64,000 nucleotides of DNA from DASYLJ01 sp964404165 (GTDB taxonomy: Bacteria > Desulfobacterota > Binatia > DP-6): assembly GCA_964404165.1 (NCBI GenBank), contig CAYOIZ010000035.1, positions 3,744 to 67,743 on the forward strand. The letters are read 5' to 3'. Of this stretch, positions 43,962 to 52,755 are shown one piece after another. The notes under the pieces were generated by a model, which did not search any database, was not told where the DNA came from, and saw nothing but the letters and a program-made list of their open reading frames with translations. Numbering within the stretch: position 1 is the first letter of the stretch; each line of letters opens with the position of its first letter. The position numbers and the translations under genes were made by a program.

Positions 43962-44876
43962 TCATGGAGCCGCGGCGCTGGTCGTCAGCGGCCGCGCCCC
44001 GCGCCGGACGGCGACCACCTCGGCGGTGAACTCGCGGAGCGGTACCGGCGGGGTCACGAACGCCACCAGGAAGTGCCCCGACTGCCCGGGCGCCAGCATC
44101 CAGTCCTTCGGTGGGGTCAGCGTCTGCAGCAGGTCGATCTCGCGTGCGGTGAGGTCGCGGACGTCGCGCGGTGCCGCGCCGGCGAAGACCACCTGGCGCA
44201 GCTCCTGGCTGCCCGAGACGCGCCCCTGGATCTGGATGCCGCTCACCGGCACGGGCGCGTTGTTGATGGCGACGCCGGTGATGACGAAGACCAGCAGGTC
44301 GCCCTTCACGCGCCGGTAGTCGCCGTGCACGTCGGTGAGCTGGATGGCGGCCGGATTGAGACGCGCCTCGGCGAGCTGCGGTCCGATGACGGGCAGGGTG
44401 CCGAGCATCTCACCGACCTTGGCCGGGTGCGTGTAGAGGTAGACGGAGAGCAGGGCGTAGCCGAGCGTCACCGCCAGCATCGCCCGCAACGCGAAGCGGG
44501 CGGCGCTGGGCGGTGTCCGGGGCGCGCGTGACTCGGCGGCATCGTCGTCGGCCACGGCGTCCTCCTCCTCGTCGTCATCGTCGTCGACGGTGATCTCGTC
44601 CGGCTCCTCGGGTGGCGGCGCCGCCTGGCGCCGTGCACGACGACCGGGCTTCGGGGGCGGCGGCAGATCGAGCTCGGGCTCGTCGTCGTCGAGCGAGAAG
44701 TGCTCCTCGACGACGGGCTCGTCCTCGGGCTCTTCGTCGATGGTGGGCGCTTCGGCCTCGCCGTCGGGGTCGAAGACGTGGTCGCAGCGCGTGCAGCGGA
44801 ACGTCGGGTGCGCGCCCAGCTTCGAGCGGGGCGGCAACCGGTAGCGTGTCTCGCAGTTCGGGCAGCTGACCGTCAT
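43962..44876 (-). CDS. Zinc-ribbon membrane protein with a DUF3426 domain
   Basis: A 304-residue protein. The N-terminus is an MJ0042-type zinc ribbon (Cys5, Cys8, Cys28, Cys31: CPNC and CTRC). An acidic, disordered segment (about 40-120) leads to one membrane helix (about 130-148, FALRAMLAVTLGYALLSVYLY) and a C-terminal beta-rich domain of DUF3426 type (VFVITGVAINNAPVPVSGIQIQGRV). Its ATG overlaps the mlaD stop by four bases, so it is the last gene of the mla operon. It may be a stress-linked envelope protein; the function of the family is not known. Confidence 0.8.
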   Translation of the reverse strand: MTVSCPNCETRYRLPPRSKLGAHPTFRCTRCDHVFDPDGEAEAPTIDEEPEDEPVVEEHFSLDDDEPELDLPPPPKPGRRARRQAAPPPEEPDEITVDDDDDEEEDAVADDDAAESRAPRTPPSAARFALRAMLAVTLGYALLSVYLYTHPAKVGEMLGTLPVIGPQLAEARLNPAAIQLTDVHGDYRRVKGDLLVFVITGVAINNAPVPVSGIQIQGRVSGSQELRQVVFAGAAPRDVRDLTAREIDLLQTLTPPKDWMLAPGQSGHFLVAFVTPPVPLREFTAEVVAVRRGARPLTTSAAAP

Positions 44877-45907
44877 GGCGCCGTCGGAGCCTCCGGAGGG
44901 GATGTGTGACCGAACGGCCAGAGTCCTGCAAACCCCCGGTAGAGCGACACCATCCAGCTCTCGCGCACGTCGCCGACGAGACCACGGGCGTCGTCGTACA
45001 GGGCCGGGTCGTTGACGAGCTTGCCGAGCGAGCCCTGGCCGGCGTTCACCTTGCTCATCACCTCGCGCAGCTCCTGCAGGGTGACGTCGAGATTCTCGAG
45101 GACGCGACGGCCGTAGGTCTCGTCGTCGACCAGCCGGACGAGCGCGCCCTGGCCGGTGGCGAGACGCGTCGCCAGCGAGTCGAGCTGGGCGACGGAGTGG
45201 TCGAGCCGCGACCAGAGTCGCTTGCTGTCGGGGGTGTCGCGCAGGAGCCGGCCGGCGAGCCCTTCGCCGCGGTCGACCCGGGCGAGGATGTCGTCGAGGC
45301 GCTGGCTGGTGGCGCGCACGTTGCGCAGGCTGCCTTCGAGGTCACGCAGCGTGGTGTCGCCGAACTCCTTGTTCTGCACCATGGCCCCGAGCAGCCCCTC
45401 GCCGCGCTGGATCGTCTGCAGGACGTCCTTCAGCGACGTCGTCACCTCGACGACGTTGGTCACGATGTCGCCGCTGCGTCCGAGCACCTGCTCGTAGTCC
45501 ACCGGGTCGATGGTGGTGATGAGGCCGCCGGGCGGGACGGCCGGCTCGTCGGGCGAGCCGGGGGTGAGCTCGATGTAGCGATCGCCGAGCAGGCCGAGCG
45601 TGCGCACCGAGGCGACGGTGTCGGCGCGGATGCGATCGGCGACGCCGCGCGCTACCTCGATCGTGATCTCGATGTACGAGTCGGCGAGGTTCTGCGGGAA
45701 CTGCAGCGCCGCCACCGAGCCCACCGTGACGCCGGAGAGGCTCACCTGGCCACCCGACTGGAGCCCGTTGGTGCGTGCGAGGTGCAGCACGTACGACACC
45801 TTGCGCTCCCAGAGGCGCTCCTGGCGGCCGAGCGTCAGGATGGTGGCGCCGAACACCACGAGCGCCGTGAGCACGAGCACGCCCACCTTCGCCTGTCGTC
45901 CCATCAC
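44873..45907 (-). CDS. mlaD: MlaD/MCE-family lipid-transport protein
   Basis: A 344-residue protein with an N-terminal membrane helix (residues 8-27) and an MCE domain (VSYVLHLARTNGLQSGGQVSLSGVTVGSVAAL, LGDRYIELTPGS). A long helical region follows, with LARVDRGEGLAGRL and KVNAGQGSLGKL repeats. In Mla systems hexamers of this protein carry phospholipids between the membranes. The extended helical C-terminal part is longer than enteric MlaD and more like the tunnel-forming MCE proteins. It overlaps mlaF by four bases. Confidence 0.9.
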   Translation of the reverse strand: MMGRQAKVGVLVLTALVVFGATILTLGRQERLWERKVSYVLHLARTNGLQSGGQVSLSGVTVGSVAALQFPQNLADSYIEITIEVARGVADRIRADTVASVRTLGLLGDRYIELTPGSPDEPAVPPGGLITTIDPVDYEQVLGRSGDIVTNVVEVTTSLKDVLQTIQRGEGLLGAMVQNKEFGDTTLRDLEGSLRNVRATSQRLDDILARVDRGEGLAGRLLRDTPDSKRLWSRLDHSVAQLDSLATRLATGQGALVRLVDDETYGRRVLENLDVTLQELREVMSKVNAGQGSLGKLVNDPALYDDARGLVGDVRESWMVSLYRGFAGLWPFGHTSPPEAPTAP

Positions 45908-46641
45908 GCCGCCGTCAGGAACTCGTGGAGGATGGGGTCGCTCGTGGCGCGCGCCTCGTCGGGCGTGCCGCAGAAGCGGATGCGCCCCTCGTGCAGGAAG
46001 GCGATGCGGTCGGCGACGAAGAACGCGCTGGCGAGGTCGTGCGTCACCACCACCGACGTCACGCCGAGGCGATGCTGCAGGTCGCGGATCAGGTGGTTGA
46101 TGCGCGCAGCGACGACAGGATCGAGCCCCGTCGTGGGCTCGTCGTAGAGGAGCGCGTGCGGCTCGAGGACGAGGGCGCGGGCCAGCGCGGCGCGCTTGCG
46201 CATGCCGCCCGAGAGCTCGCTCGGCATGAGGGGCTCGGTGCCGGCGAGGTCGACCATGGCGAGCGCCGCCCGCACGCGCGCCGGGATCTCGTCGGGCGGC
46301 ACCAGGCGATGCTCGTGCAGGGCGTAGCCGACGTTGTCGCCGACGGTGAGCGAATCGAAGAGCGCACCCTGCTGGAACAGCATGCCGAGGCGACGGCGCA
46401 CGGGGACGAGCGCCTCCTCGTCGAGCCCGCCGAGCGGCGTGCCCTCGATCTCGACGTCGCCGCGATCGGGCCGCAGCAGCGCGTTCAGATGCTTCAGCAG
46501 CACGCTCTTTCCCGATCCGCTGCCGCCGAGGAGGACCAGCGTCTCGCCGGCGTACACCTCGAGCGAGGCGCCGCGCAGCACCTGCTTGTGGTGGAACGCC
46601 TTCTCGAGCCCGCGGCAGCGGATGTAGATCGGCGCGCTCAT
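45904..46641 (-). CDS. mlaF: MlaF-type lipid ABC transporter ATPase
   Basis: A 245-residue ATPase with Walker A GGSGSGKS, the Q-loop in GMLFQQGALFDSLTVGDNVGY, signature LSGGMRKRAALAR, Walker B ALLYDEPTTGLDP and switch His VTHDLASAF. The FQQGALFDS motif is diagnostic for the MlaF branch. The ATG at 46641 shares an ATGA overlap with mlaE. It powers phospholipid transport between outer and inner membrane. Confidence 0.94.
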   Translation of the reverse strand: MSAPIYIRCRGLEKAFHHKQVLRGASLEVYAGETLVLLGGSGSGKSVLLKHLNALLRPDRGDVEIEGTPLGGLDEEALVPVRRRLGMLFQQGALFDSLTVGDNVGYALHEHRLVPPDEIPARVRAALAMVDLAGTEPLMPSELSGGMRKRAALARALVLEPHALLYDEPTTGLDPVVAARINHLIRDLQHRLGVTSVVVTHDLASAFFVADRIAFLHEGRIRFCGTPDEARATSDPILHEFLTAA

Positions 46642-47447
46642 GGGATCATGAAGAGCTTGGTGAGGAAGAAGTCGGCGATGAGGATGGTGATCGACGCCTG
46701 CACGACGGTGGCCGTGGTGGCGCGGCCGACGCCATCGGCGCCGCCGGTGACGTGGAGCCCGTTCCAGCACGCGATGATGCCGATGAAGTAGGCGAAGAAT
46801 ACCGACTTGCCGAGGCCCGACAGCACGTCGTTGATGACCATGCCGTAGAGGAGCGAGTTGGTGTAGAAATCGGCGCTCACCTGCAGCTCGGAGACGCCGA
46901 TGAAGAGCCCGCCGAGCACGCCGACCAGGTCGGCGAGGACGGTGAGCGCCGGCAGCATCACCAGGATGGCGAGCAGGCGCGGCACGACGAGGGTGCGGAC
47001 GGGGCTGGCGCCGAGCGCGCGCAGGGCGTCGACCTGCTCGGTGACGGCCATGGTGCCGAGCTCCGCGGTGATGCCGGCGCCGACGCGGCCGCCGATCATG
47101 AGCGCCGTCAGGATCGGGCCCATCTCGCGCACCAGCGACACGCCGAGGATGCGCGATACGAACATCTTGGCGCCGAAGCGCTCCAGGAACGTGCCGAGCT
47201 GGAGCGCCAGCACCATGCCGGTGGACAGCGCCGTCAGCGTCGTGATGGAGAGCGAGCGCCAGCCGATCTGCTCGAGCTGCTCCATGATGGCGTGCCAGGA
47301 CGGCGGCCGGGTGACGACGGAGCGGAGCGCGTCACGGGTGAGCAGCGCGATGCCACCGAGCGCATCCGCGAAGGCCGTGAGACCGGCGGGCACGACGGAC
47401 GCGCGCGGGCGCCCATCGGTCGCCTCCACCGCGTCCGCCCCTCCCAT
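46638..47447 (-). CDS. mlaE: MlaE-type lipid ABC transporter permease
   Basis: A 269-residue membrane protein with the family motifs RILGVSLVREMGPILTALMIGGRVGAGITAELGTM and LRALGASPVRTLVVPRLLA and five to six hydrophobic helices. It forms the inner-membrane part of the MCE lipid transporter. An N-terminal extension of about 35 residues precedes the first helix. The order mlaE-mlaF-mlaD, all with four-base overlaps, matches known operons; mlaB and mlaC are absent here. Confidence 0.93.
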   Translation of the reverse strand: MGGADAVEATDGRPRASVVPAGLTAFADALGGIALLTRDALRSVVTRPPSWHAIMEQLEQIGWRSLSITTLTALSTGMVLALQLGTFLERFGAKMFVSRILGVSLVREMGPILTALMIGGRVGAGITAELGTMAVTEQVDALRALGASPVRTLVVPRLLAILVMLPALTVLADLVGVLGGLFIGVSELQVSADFYTNSLLYGMVINDVLSGLGKSVFFAYFIGIIACWNGLHVTGGADGVGRATTATVVQASITILIADFFLTKLFMIP

Positions 47448-47481
47448 CGAGCGCGACGCATAACGTCGCGGATCCAGGCTG

Positions 47482-48603
47482 TCAAACGCGCGTGACGGTG
47501 CCGCCGCGAATCGCCTGGCGGAAGATGCCGTGGAACAGGAACAGGCTCAGCACCAGCGGAATCAGGTGGTAGGCCAGGCGGAAGATCAGGATCGCCAGCA
47601 CCGCCGGCTCGAGGGGGACCCCCAGGCTGACGAAGACCGCCGCCATCGACCCCTCCATCAGGCCGATGCCGGCCGGCACGATCGACACCAGCGTGAAGAG
47701 CAGGCCGACGCCGAAGCCGATCAGCACCATCGCCGGTGACACCGGATGCTGCACGGCGCGGAACGCCGACCACAGGATGGCGCACGTCAGCACCCAGTCG
47801 AGGCAGATCCAGGCGGTGGGCACGAGCATCCGCCGCTTGCGCTCGAGCAGGAAGCGGAAGCCCTCGTCGAGGTTGTGCTGGAAGCGCCACATCCGGACGC
47901 GGCGCGGCTTCCAGCGCGGTGCCACGCGCCGCAGGATGCGGTGCAGCGCCTCGCCGATCCAGAGCAACGTGCGCCGGCGGAGCCGCGGATGACCCACCAG
48001 GATCATCGCCCATACGAGCACCGCCGCGAAGATCACGAGCGCGATGCTGGCGGCGACGAGCTCACCGCCGACCAGCTGCTGGCGCAGCACGAGCGAGAGG
48101 AACCCGCCGACGATGAAGAAGAGGAGGGTGAAGTTGGTGAGGAACGTCTGCACCAGCGAGATCAGCACCGCGCGCCCCGAGCCGACGCCGTGCTTGCCGA
48201 GCAGCAGCATGCGGACGGCGAAGCCGGAGAGCCCGGCCGAGGTGACCACGTAGTTGACCGTGTTCGACACGAAGGTGATGCGCAGCCAGAGCCCGAAGGG
48301 CAGGTGGCAGTCGGCCGCGCCGGCGATGCCCTGGTAGGAGCGGGCCATGGCCGCGTACGACAGCGCCGAGAAGACGAGCGGCTCGATCAGGGCGGTCGGC
48401 GGGATGGCCGCGGCCATCGCGAGGAGCTCGCGCCCGTCGGCGAGGAACACCAGCCCGACGAGGACGGCGAGGCCCGCGGCAGCGGCAATGCCGAGCGCCA
48501 TCGGCGACGGCGCGTTGGGCCGGTCGGGCGGGGGCGCGTCCGGGACGGCGCCCTGCGGCGCCGAGCGGTCGCGCGATGACGAATGTGCGGCTATGTGGGG
48601 CAC
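47482..48603 (-). CDS. UPF0104/lysylphosphatidylglycerol synthase-type membrane protein
   Basis: A 373-residue polytopic membrane protein with about eight helices. It has the family pattern TFVSNTVNYVVTSAGLSGFAVRMLLL near the N-terminus and VSIVPAGIGLMEGSMAAVFVSLGVPLEPAVLAILIFRLAYHLIPLVLSL near the end. This is the flippase-like TIGR00374/LPG synthase membrane domain without the catalytic domain. Members move or shield lipids, but the substrate is unknown. It sits between mlaE and a peptidase gene, with a 13-base overlap with the latter. Confidence 0.85.
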   Translation of the reverse strand: MPHIAAHSSSRDRSAPQGAVPDAPPPDRPNAPSPMALGIAAAAGLAVLVGLVFLADGRELLAMAAAIPPTALIEPLVFSALSYAAMARSYQGIAGAADCHLPFGLWLRITFVSNTVNYVVTSAGLSGFAVRMLLLGKHGVGSGRAVLISLVQTFLTNFTLLFFIVGGFLSLVLRQQLVGGELVAASIALVIFAAVLVWAMILVGHPRLRRRTLLWIGEALHRILRRVAPRWKPRRVRMWRFQHNLDEGFRFLLERKRRMLVPTAWICLDWVLTCAILWSAFRAVQHPVSPAMVLIGFGVGLLFTLVSIVPAGIGLMEGSMAAVFVSLGVPLEPAVLAILIFRLAYHLIPLVLSLFLFHGIFRQAIRGGTVTRV

Positions 48604-49934
48604 TGCGGGCGGCGCCGTCGAACCGGCGCCTGGGGCCTGTATCGCACGCTCGCGGGACCGGGCAAGCCGGCCACGGGCTCGTCCGTCACCGGCGGCCGGC
48701 GGCCACGAAAGACGTACCGCCGGAACGACGGGGTGAAGTCCTTCCCGGCGGTCCGGTTCACGGCGCGCAGGAAACTGGCGGTGGTGAGCTCGCGGGAATC
48801 GGCGGCCAGGCGCCGCACGGCGTCGTCGAGGGATTTGGCGCCGTCCGTCGCGCGCGCGATCTCGGTGTCGAGCCAGTGCAGCACGAGGGGGGCGCTGTTG
48901 TTGAGCGCAGCGGCGTCGTGGGTGCGTGACAGGTCGATGTCCCAGCGACCGTGACGCGCGAACAGCTCGATGCCGCGTGCGAAGCCGGCCGCGGACAGCA
49001 GGCCGGCGCGACGCTGGATCACCAGCGAGTAGTACTCCGCGAGCCCCTCGGAGATCCAGCGGCCGTCGCCCTCGGGCCGGAAGGGCTGCCAGACGTGGAT
49101 AAGCTCGTGCAGATACGTGCTGGTGCGGTCACGCGAGCGGACGGCGATGCGCCCGTTCACGTAGAAGGAGCCCTCGCCGGAGATGCCGCCGCGCCACATC
49201 GGATCGGGAGCGCTCACCACCAGGAGCCGCGTCGGCGGCGAGCCGAGGAGCGGTGCCAGCAGCGGGATCGTCTGCTCGTAGAAGCGGAAGAGTCGGGCGA
49301 CGTCGAGCCCGGAGCCGGGTGCGGCGGCGACGGTGATCTCCATGCCGGCAATGCGACGCGTGGAGGTGTCGACGTCGCCGAGGAGGAACCAGCCGCGCGG
49401 GCGTGCCAGCCGCTTGCCCGGCTCCTCGACGACGAAGGCGTGCGCGCCCAACGGCTCGCCGGTGGCGACGCTCTTCCAGCCGTTCGGCAGCCGGAAGAGG
49501 AGGCGCGCGCGGGCGCGTGCGGCTTCGGCGCCGGGACGGAAGTGCACGTTGATCTGCGGGAAGAGGTGGCGCGCCCGCGTCGCCACCCACGTCGGCTCGG
49601 CGCGGCTGTCGTAGCGCGGCCCGCCCGTGGGGCGATGCTTGTCGATGGTGATGGTGTACTCGAGGTGGGCGTACGGCCCGCCGGGCGTCCACTCGAGCGT
49701 GCGGCCCTGCCAATCGAGCCGGCCCGTGCCCTGGACGTCGGTGGCGCGGCCGTCGCGGAAGACGAGGCGGAAGCGCTCGATCTCGTCGATGCCGGCGAGC
49801 TCCCAGCGGATGTGCGCGCGCGTCGGATCGTCGCGCGCGATACGCACGACGTAGTCGACGCTGAAGGTGGGACGGTCGGCGGCGTGCGCCGTCGTGGCCA
49901 GCAGCAGTGCCACCAGCACCGCCCGCGCCGTCAC
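48591..49934 (-). CDS. Secreted gluzincin-type aminopeptidase (M1/M61-like)
   Basis: A 447-residue protein from a GTG at 49934. A signal peptide (ALLLATTAHAA) precedes a beta-rich N-terminal domain. The peptidase part has HELIHVW (His near residue 275) and, 19 residues on, WISEGLAEYYS, the HExxH...E site of the M1/M61 clan. It is a zinc exopeptidase or aminopeptidase; the substrate is unknown. It overlaps the Nudix gene by four bases (GTGA) and the membrane protein by 13. Its C-terminus becomes very basic (RRRRPQ). Confidence 0.78.
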   Translation of the reverse strand: MTARAVLVALLLATTAHAADRPTFSVDYVVRIARDDPTRAHIRWELAGIDEIERFRLVFRDGRATDVQGTGRLDWQGRTLEWTPGGPYAHLEYTITIDKHRPTGGPRYDSRAEPTWVATRARHLFPQINVHFRPGAEAARARARLLFRLPNGWKSVATGEPLGAHAFVVEEPGKRLARPRGWFLLGDVDTSTRRIAGMEITVAAAPGSGLDVARLFRFYEQTIPLLAPLLGSPPTRLLVVSAPDPMWRGGISGEGSFYVNGRIAVRSRDRTSTYLHELIHVWQPFRPEGDGRWISEGLAEYYSLVIQRRAGLLSAAGFARGIELFARHGRWDIDLSRTHDAAALNNSAPLVLHWLDTEIARATDGAKSLDDAVRRLAADSRELTTASFLRAVNRTAGKDFTPSFRRYVFRGRRPPVTDEPVAGLPGPASVRYRPQAPVRRRRPQCPT

Positions 49935-50596
49935 AGGACGGCCACCGTCATCGGCCGGCGGCTGCGGAAGGCGTACAGCGCCGCCGGGCGATGCGGGCCA
50001 CGTCGCATGCGGCCGAGCGGCCGCAGCAGGCCGAGCGAGAGCAGCTTCTTGCGGAAGTTCCGCCGGTCGAGCCGGCGCGCCAGGATGGCTTCGTAGACCG
50101 CCTGCAGCTCGCCGAGCGTGAAGGCGCGCGGCAGCAGGGTGTAGGCGAGGTTCGTGTAGTGCACCTTGGCGCGCAGCCGCGTCACCGCGGTGCGGACGAC
50201 GTCGGCGTGATCGTAGGCGAGCGGCGGCAGGCGACGCACCGGGCGCCACGCCAGCGCGTCGTACTTCCCGGGGCCCGAGAGCCGGGCGTCGGGACCGGTG
50301 GACGCCACCAGGCCGACGTAGGCCACCGACACCACGCGCCCGTGCGGATCGCGGCGCGGGCTGCCGAAGGTGTAGAGCTGCTCGAGGTAGGGATCGGTGA
50401 CGCCGGTCTGCGCCAGCAGCTCGCGATCGGCGGCGGCGTCGAGCGATTCCTCTTCGCGCACGCGCCCGCCGGGGAGGGCCCACCAGCCCGCGAAGGGGCC
50501 GTGCCGCGCCTGCACCAGCAGGACGTGCAGCGCACCGTCGCGGACCGTGCACAGGGCGACGTCGACGGCGACCGCGGGCGCCGGATGCGCGCTCAC
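49931..50596 (-). CDS. nrtR: NrtR-like transcriptional regulator with a degenerate Nudix domain
   Basis: A 221-residue protein from a GTG at 50596. A Nudix domain (about 1-140) is followed by a winged-helix domain with the NrtR-typical LDRRNFRKKLLSLGLLRPLG. The Nudix box reads GRVREEESLDAAADRELLAQTGV at residues 41-63: the REUxEExGU glutamates are Ala and Gln, so hydrolysis is unlikely. NrtR proteins use a Nudix domain to sense ADP-ribose and repress NAD synthesis genes. The stop of nadA overlaps its start, a direct functional link. Confidence 0.82.
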   Translation of the reverse strand: MSAHPAPAVAVDVALCTVRDGALHVLLVQARHGPFAGWWALPGGRVREEESLDAAADRELLAQTGVTDPYLEQLYTFGSPRRDPHGRVVSVAYVGLVASTGPDARLSGPGKYDALAWRPVRRLPPLAYDHADVVRTAVTRLRAKVHYTNLAYTLLPRAFTLGELQAVYEAILARRLDRRNFRKKLLSLGLLRPLGRMRRGPHRPAALYAFRSRRPMTVAVL

Positions 50597-51603
50597 CCGC
50601 CCAGCTCGAGCATCGCCGTGAGGGCGTGCTCGGCCCGCACCCGGATGTCCTCCGGAATCGTGATCTCCGGCGCGAGGTCGCGGAGCGCGTCGCGCGTGCC
50701 CTCGAGCGTGATCATCTTCATGTACGCACAGAGCTTGCAGCTCTTGTAGAAGCGCTTCTCGGGCACCTCGAGCAGCAGGCGATCGGAGAGCCCGCACTCG
50801 GTGACGATGAGGAACTCCCTGGCGGCGTCCTCCTTGGCGTACTTCACCATGCCGCTCGTGCTGAGCACGGCGTCGGCGACGGCGAGCACGTCGGCGCGGC
50901 ACTCCGGGTGCGCCAGCACCTTCACGTGCGGCAGCCCCTTCTTCACGGCGAGGATCTGCTCCGGCGTGATCTGGTGGTGGACGTAGCAGTTGCCGTCCCA
51001 GGCGATGATCGACTTCGTGGTCTGCGACTGGACGTGCGCGGCGAGGTTCTTGTCGGGGACGAAGAGGATGTTGCGCCCGGGCAGCGCCTCGACGACCTTG
51101 ACGGCGTTCGAGCTGGTGCAGCAGGCGTCGCACTCGGCCTTCACGTCGGCGGTGGTGTTCACGTAGCCGACGACCTGCAGGTCGGGGTAGATGGCCTTGA
51201 GCTCCGCCTTGCGATCGGCGAGGTCCTCGGCGGTGACGCTGTCGGCGAGCGAGCAGCCGGCGCGCAGGTCGGGCAGGATGACCGTCCGGGTGGGGTTCAG
51301 GATCTTCGCCGTCTCCGCCATGAAGTGGACGCCGCAGAAGACGATGACGTCGGCCTCCACCTTGGTGGCCTGGCGCGCCAGCTCGAGCGAGTCGCCGACG
51401 AAGTCGGCCACCTGGAATATCTCGGGGCGCTGGTAGTTGTGCGCCAGCACGACGGCGTTGCGCGTGCGCTTCAGCGTCTGGATCTCGGCGATGACGTCGG
51501 CCATCGCGGCGCAGCGCGCGGCGTCGTAGCCGGACTCGCCGAGGGGGGCGAGGATGGCCTGGAGGGCGGTGGCGTCGGGCGTCGTCGTGGCGATGTCGGG
51601 CAT
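50593..51603 (-). CDS. nadA: Quinolinate synthase NadA
   Basis: A 336-residue [4Fe-4S] enzyme that condenses iminoaspartate with dihydroxyacetone phosphate to quinolinate, the first pyridine of NAD synthesis. It shows LAHNYQRPEIFQVADFVGDSLELAR, the cluster Cys in FCGVHFMAETAKIL, AECDACCTSSNAV, and the last Cys in KSCKLCAYMKM. No nadB or nadC is adjacent. It heads a long string of overlapping minus-strand genes and is followed by the NrtR-like gene with a GTGA overlap. Confidence 0.95.
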   Translation of the reverse strand: MPDIATTTPDATALQAILAPLGESGYDAARCAAMADVIAEIQTLKRTRNAVVLAHNYQRPEIFQVADFVGDSLELARQATKVEADVIVFCGVHFMAETAKILNPTRTVILPDLRAGCSLADSVTAEDLADRKAELKAIYPDLQVVGYVNTTADVKAECDACCTSSNAVKVVEALPGRNILFVPDKNLAAHVQSQTTKSIIAWDGNCYVHHQITPEQILAVKKGLPHVKVLAHPECRADVLAVADAVLSTSGMVKYAKEDAAREFLIVTECGLSDRLLLEVPEKRFYKSCKLCAYMKMITLEGTRDALRDLAPEITIPEDIRVRAEHALTAMLELGG

Positions 51604-51617
51604 GTGGGGCTCCGGTT

Positions 51618-51662
51618 CGTGTACGTTGTACGCATAGTCGAGCGGACGGACGGTCCTGTCAA
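51618..51662 (-). promoter_or_regulatory. Candidate nadA promoter and operator
   Basis: On the minus strand a perfect TTGACA (51662-51657) lies where a -35 box for nadA would be. A GTAC-N3-GTAC dyad (51621-51631) lies between it and the ribosome site GGAGCC. The dyad could be an NrtR operator. The -35 box overlaps the last codons of the methyltransferase gene. Confidence 0.35.
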
Positions 51663-52702
51663 CCGTGCGCGGCCCGCAGTCGCGCCCGGGCGGCGGTGAG
51701 ATAGGAGGCGCTGGTGTCGATGCCGATCGCCCGCCGCCCGAGCTCCGTCGCCGCCAGCAGCGTCGTGCCGGTGCCGGCGAACGGATCCAGGACGATGCCG
51801 CCGGGCGGACACGTGGCGCGGATCGGCAGATGGCAGAGCGCCGTCGGGAAGACGGCGTAGTGGGCGTCGCGCCGCCAGGCGTCCTCGGGAACGATGCGCC
51901 AGACGTCGCCCGCCTTGCTGCCGCGCGGGTGGTAGGGGAGCACGTAGAAGCCGCGACGGGCGAGCTCCTCGGCGCGCCCCGAGACGGCGCGCGTGTCGCT
52001 GTGGGTGGTGCGCTGGCAGCCGCGGATCACCATGCGGAAGTCGTCGAGCTCGCCGGCGGCGACCTGCGCGAGCGCGCGGCGCAAGGCGGCCAGCGCCGCG
52101 CGGCGCTCCGCCGGACGCAGCGCGGGGCTGTCGCGGATCTGTCGCTCGTAGCGGACGCCCGAGACGCCCGTCGGCGTGACGAGGCGTTCGCCGCGCCGGG
52201 TGGGCGCCGCCGGCGGACGGCGGGTGGCGTCGACGTCGTACCAGTAGCGCGGGCCGCGTACGAGGTGGAAGAGCATCTCGTACGTGTCGCGCAGCTTGTC
52301 GCGCGCGTTGCACGGATTGCCCTTCACCTTGTCCCACACCACCGCGTTGCGGAGGATCCAGCCGCGCGCCTGCAGGGCGATGGCGGTGCGCCACGGCACG
52401 CCGGCCAGGTTCTTCGCCGTGTAGGTGTCGCCCAGGTTGAGCCACAGCGACCCGGTCGGCCGCAGCACGCGCGCGAGGCCGTCGAGGATCTCGACCAGGT
52501 GCGCGATGTAGTCGTCGGCGCGCGGCTCGGTGCCGAGCGTCGACGTGCCGTCGTAGCGACGCGCGCGCCAGTAGGGTGGGCTGGTCACGACGGCGTCGAT
52601 GCAGGCCGTCGGGAACGTGGGCAGGAGCGTGCCGGCATCGCCCCGCAGCAGGAGCGTCTGGGGGCCGGGACCCGCGAGGAAGGCCGCGAGATTGCGATGC
52701 AT
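51659..52702 (-). CDS. Orphan N4-cytosine/N6-adenine DNA methyltransferase (beta class)
   Basis: A 347-residue SAM-dependent methyltransferase. The catalytic motif TSPPYW near residues 38-43 precedes the FxGxG motif DPFAGTGTT near residue 304, the permuted beta order. SPPY rather than NPPY or DPPY points to N4-cytosine methylation. A target-recognition region of about 150 residues lies between, with a basic patch (RRPPAAPTRRGER). No restriction endonuclease gene is next to it, so it is an orphan. The ATG at 52702 is 53 bases from the divergent bioB. Confidence 0.85.
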   Translation of the reverse strand: MHRNLAAFLAGPGPQTLLLRGDAGTLLPTFPTACIDAVVTSPPYWRARRYDGTSTLGTEPRADDYIAHLVEILDGLARVLRPTGSLWLNLGDTYTAKNLAGVPWRTAIALQARGWILRNAVVWDKVKGNPCNARDKLRDTYEMLFHLVRGPRYWYDVDATRRPPAAPTRRGERLVTPTGVSGVRYERQIRDSPALRPAERRAALAALRRALAQVAAGELDDFRMVIRGCQRTTHSDTRAVSGRAEELARRGFYVLPYHPRGSKAGDVWRIVPEDAWRRDAHYAVFPTALCHLPIRATCPPGGIVLDPFAGTGTTLLAATELGRRAIGIDTSASYLTAARARLRAAHG

Positions 52703-52755
52703 GGTGGATTCTTGCCAAACCCCGGCCGGACCGCTAGGAGCCACGGTCAGTCGCC

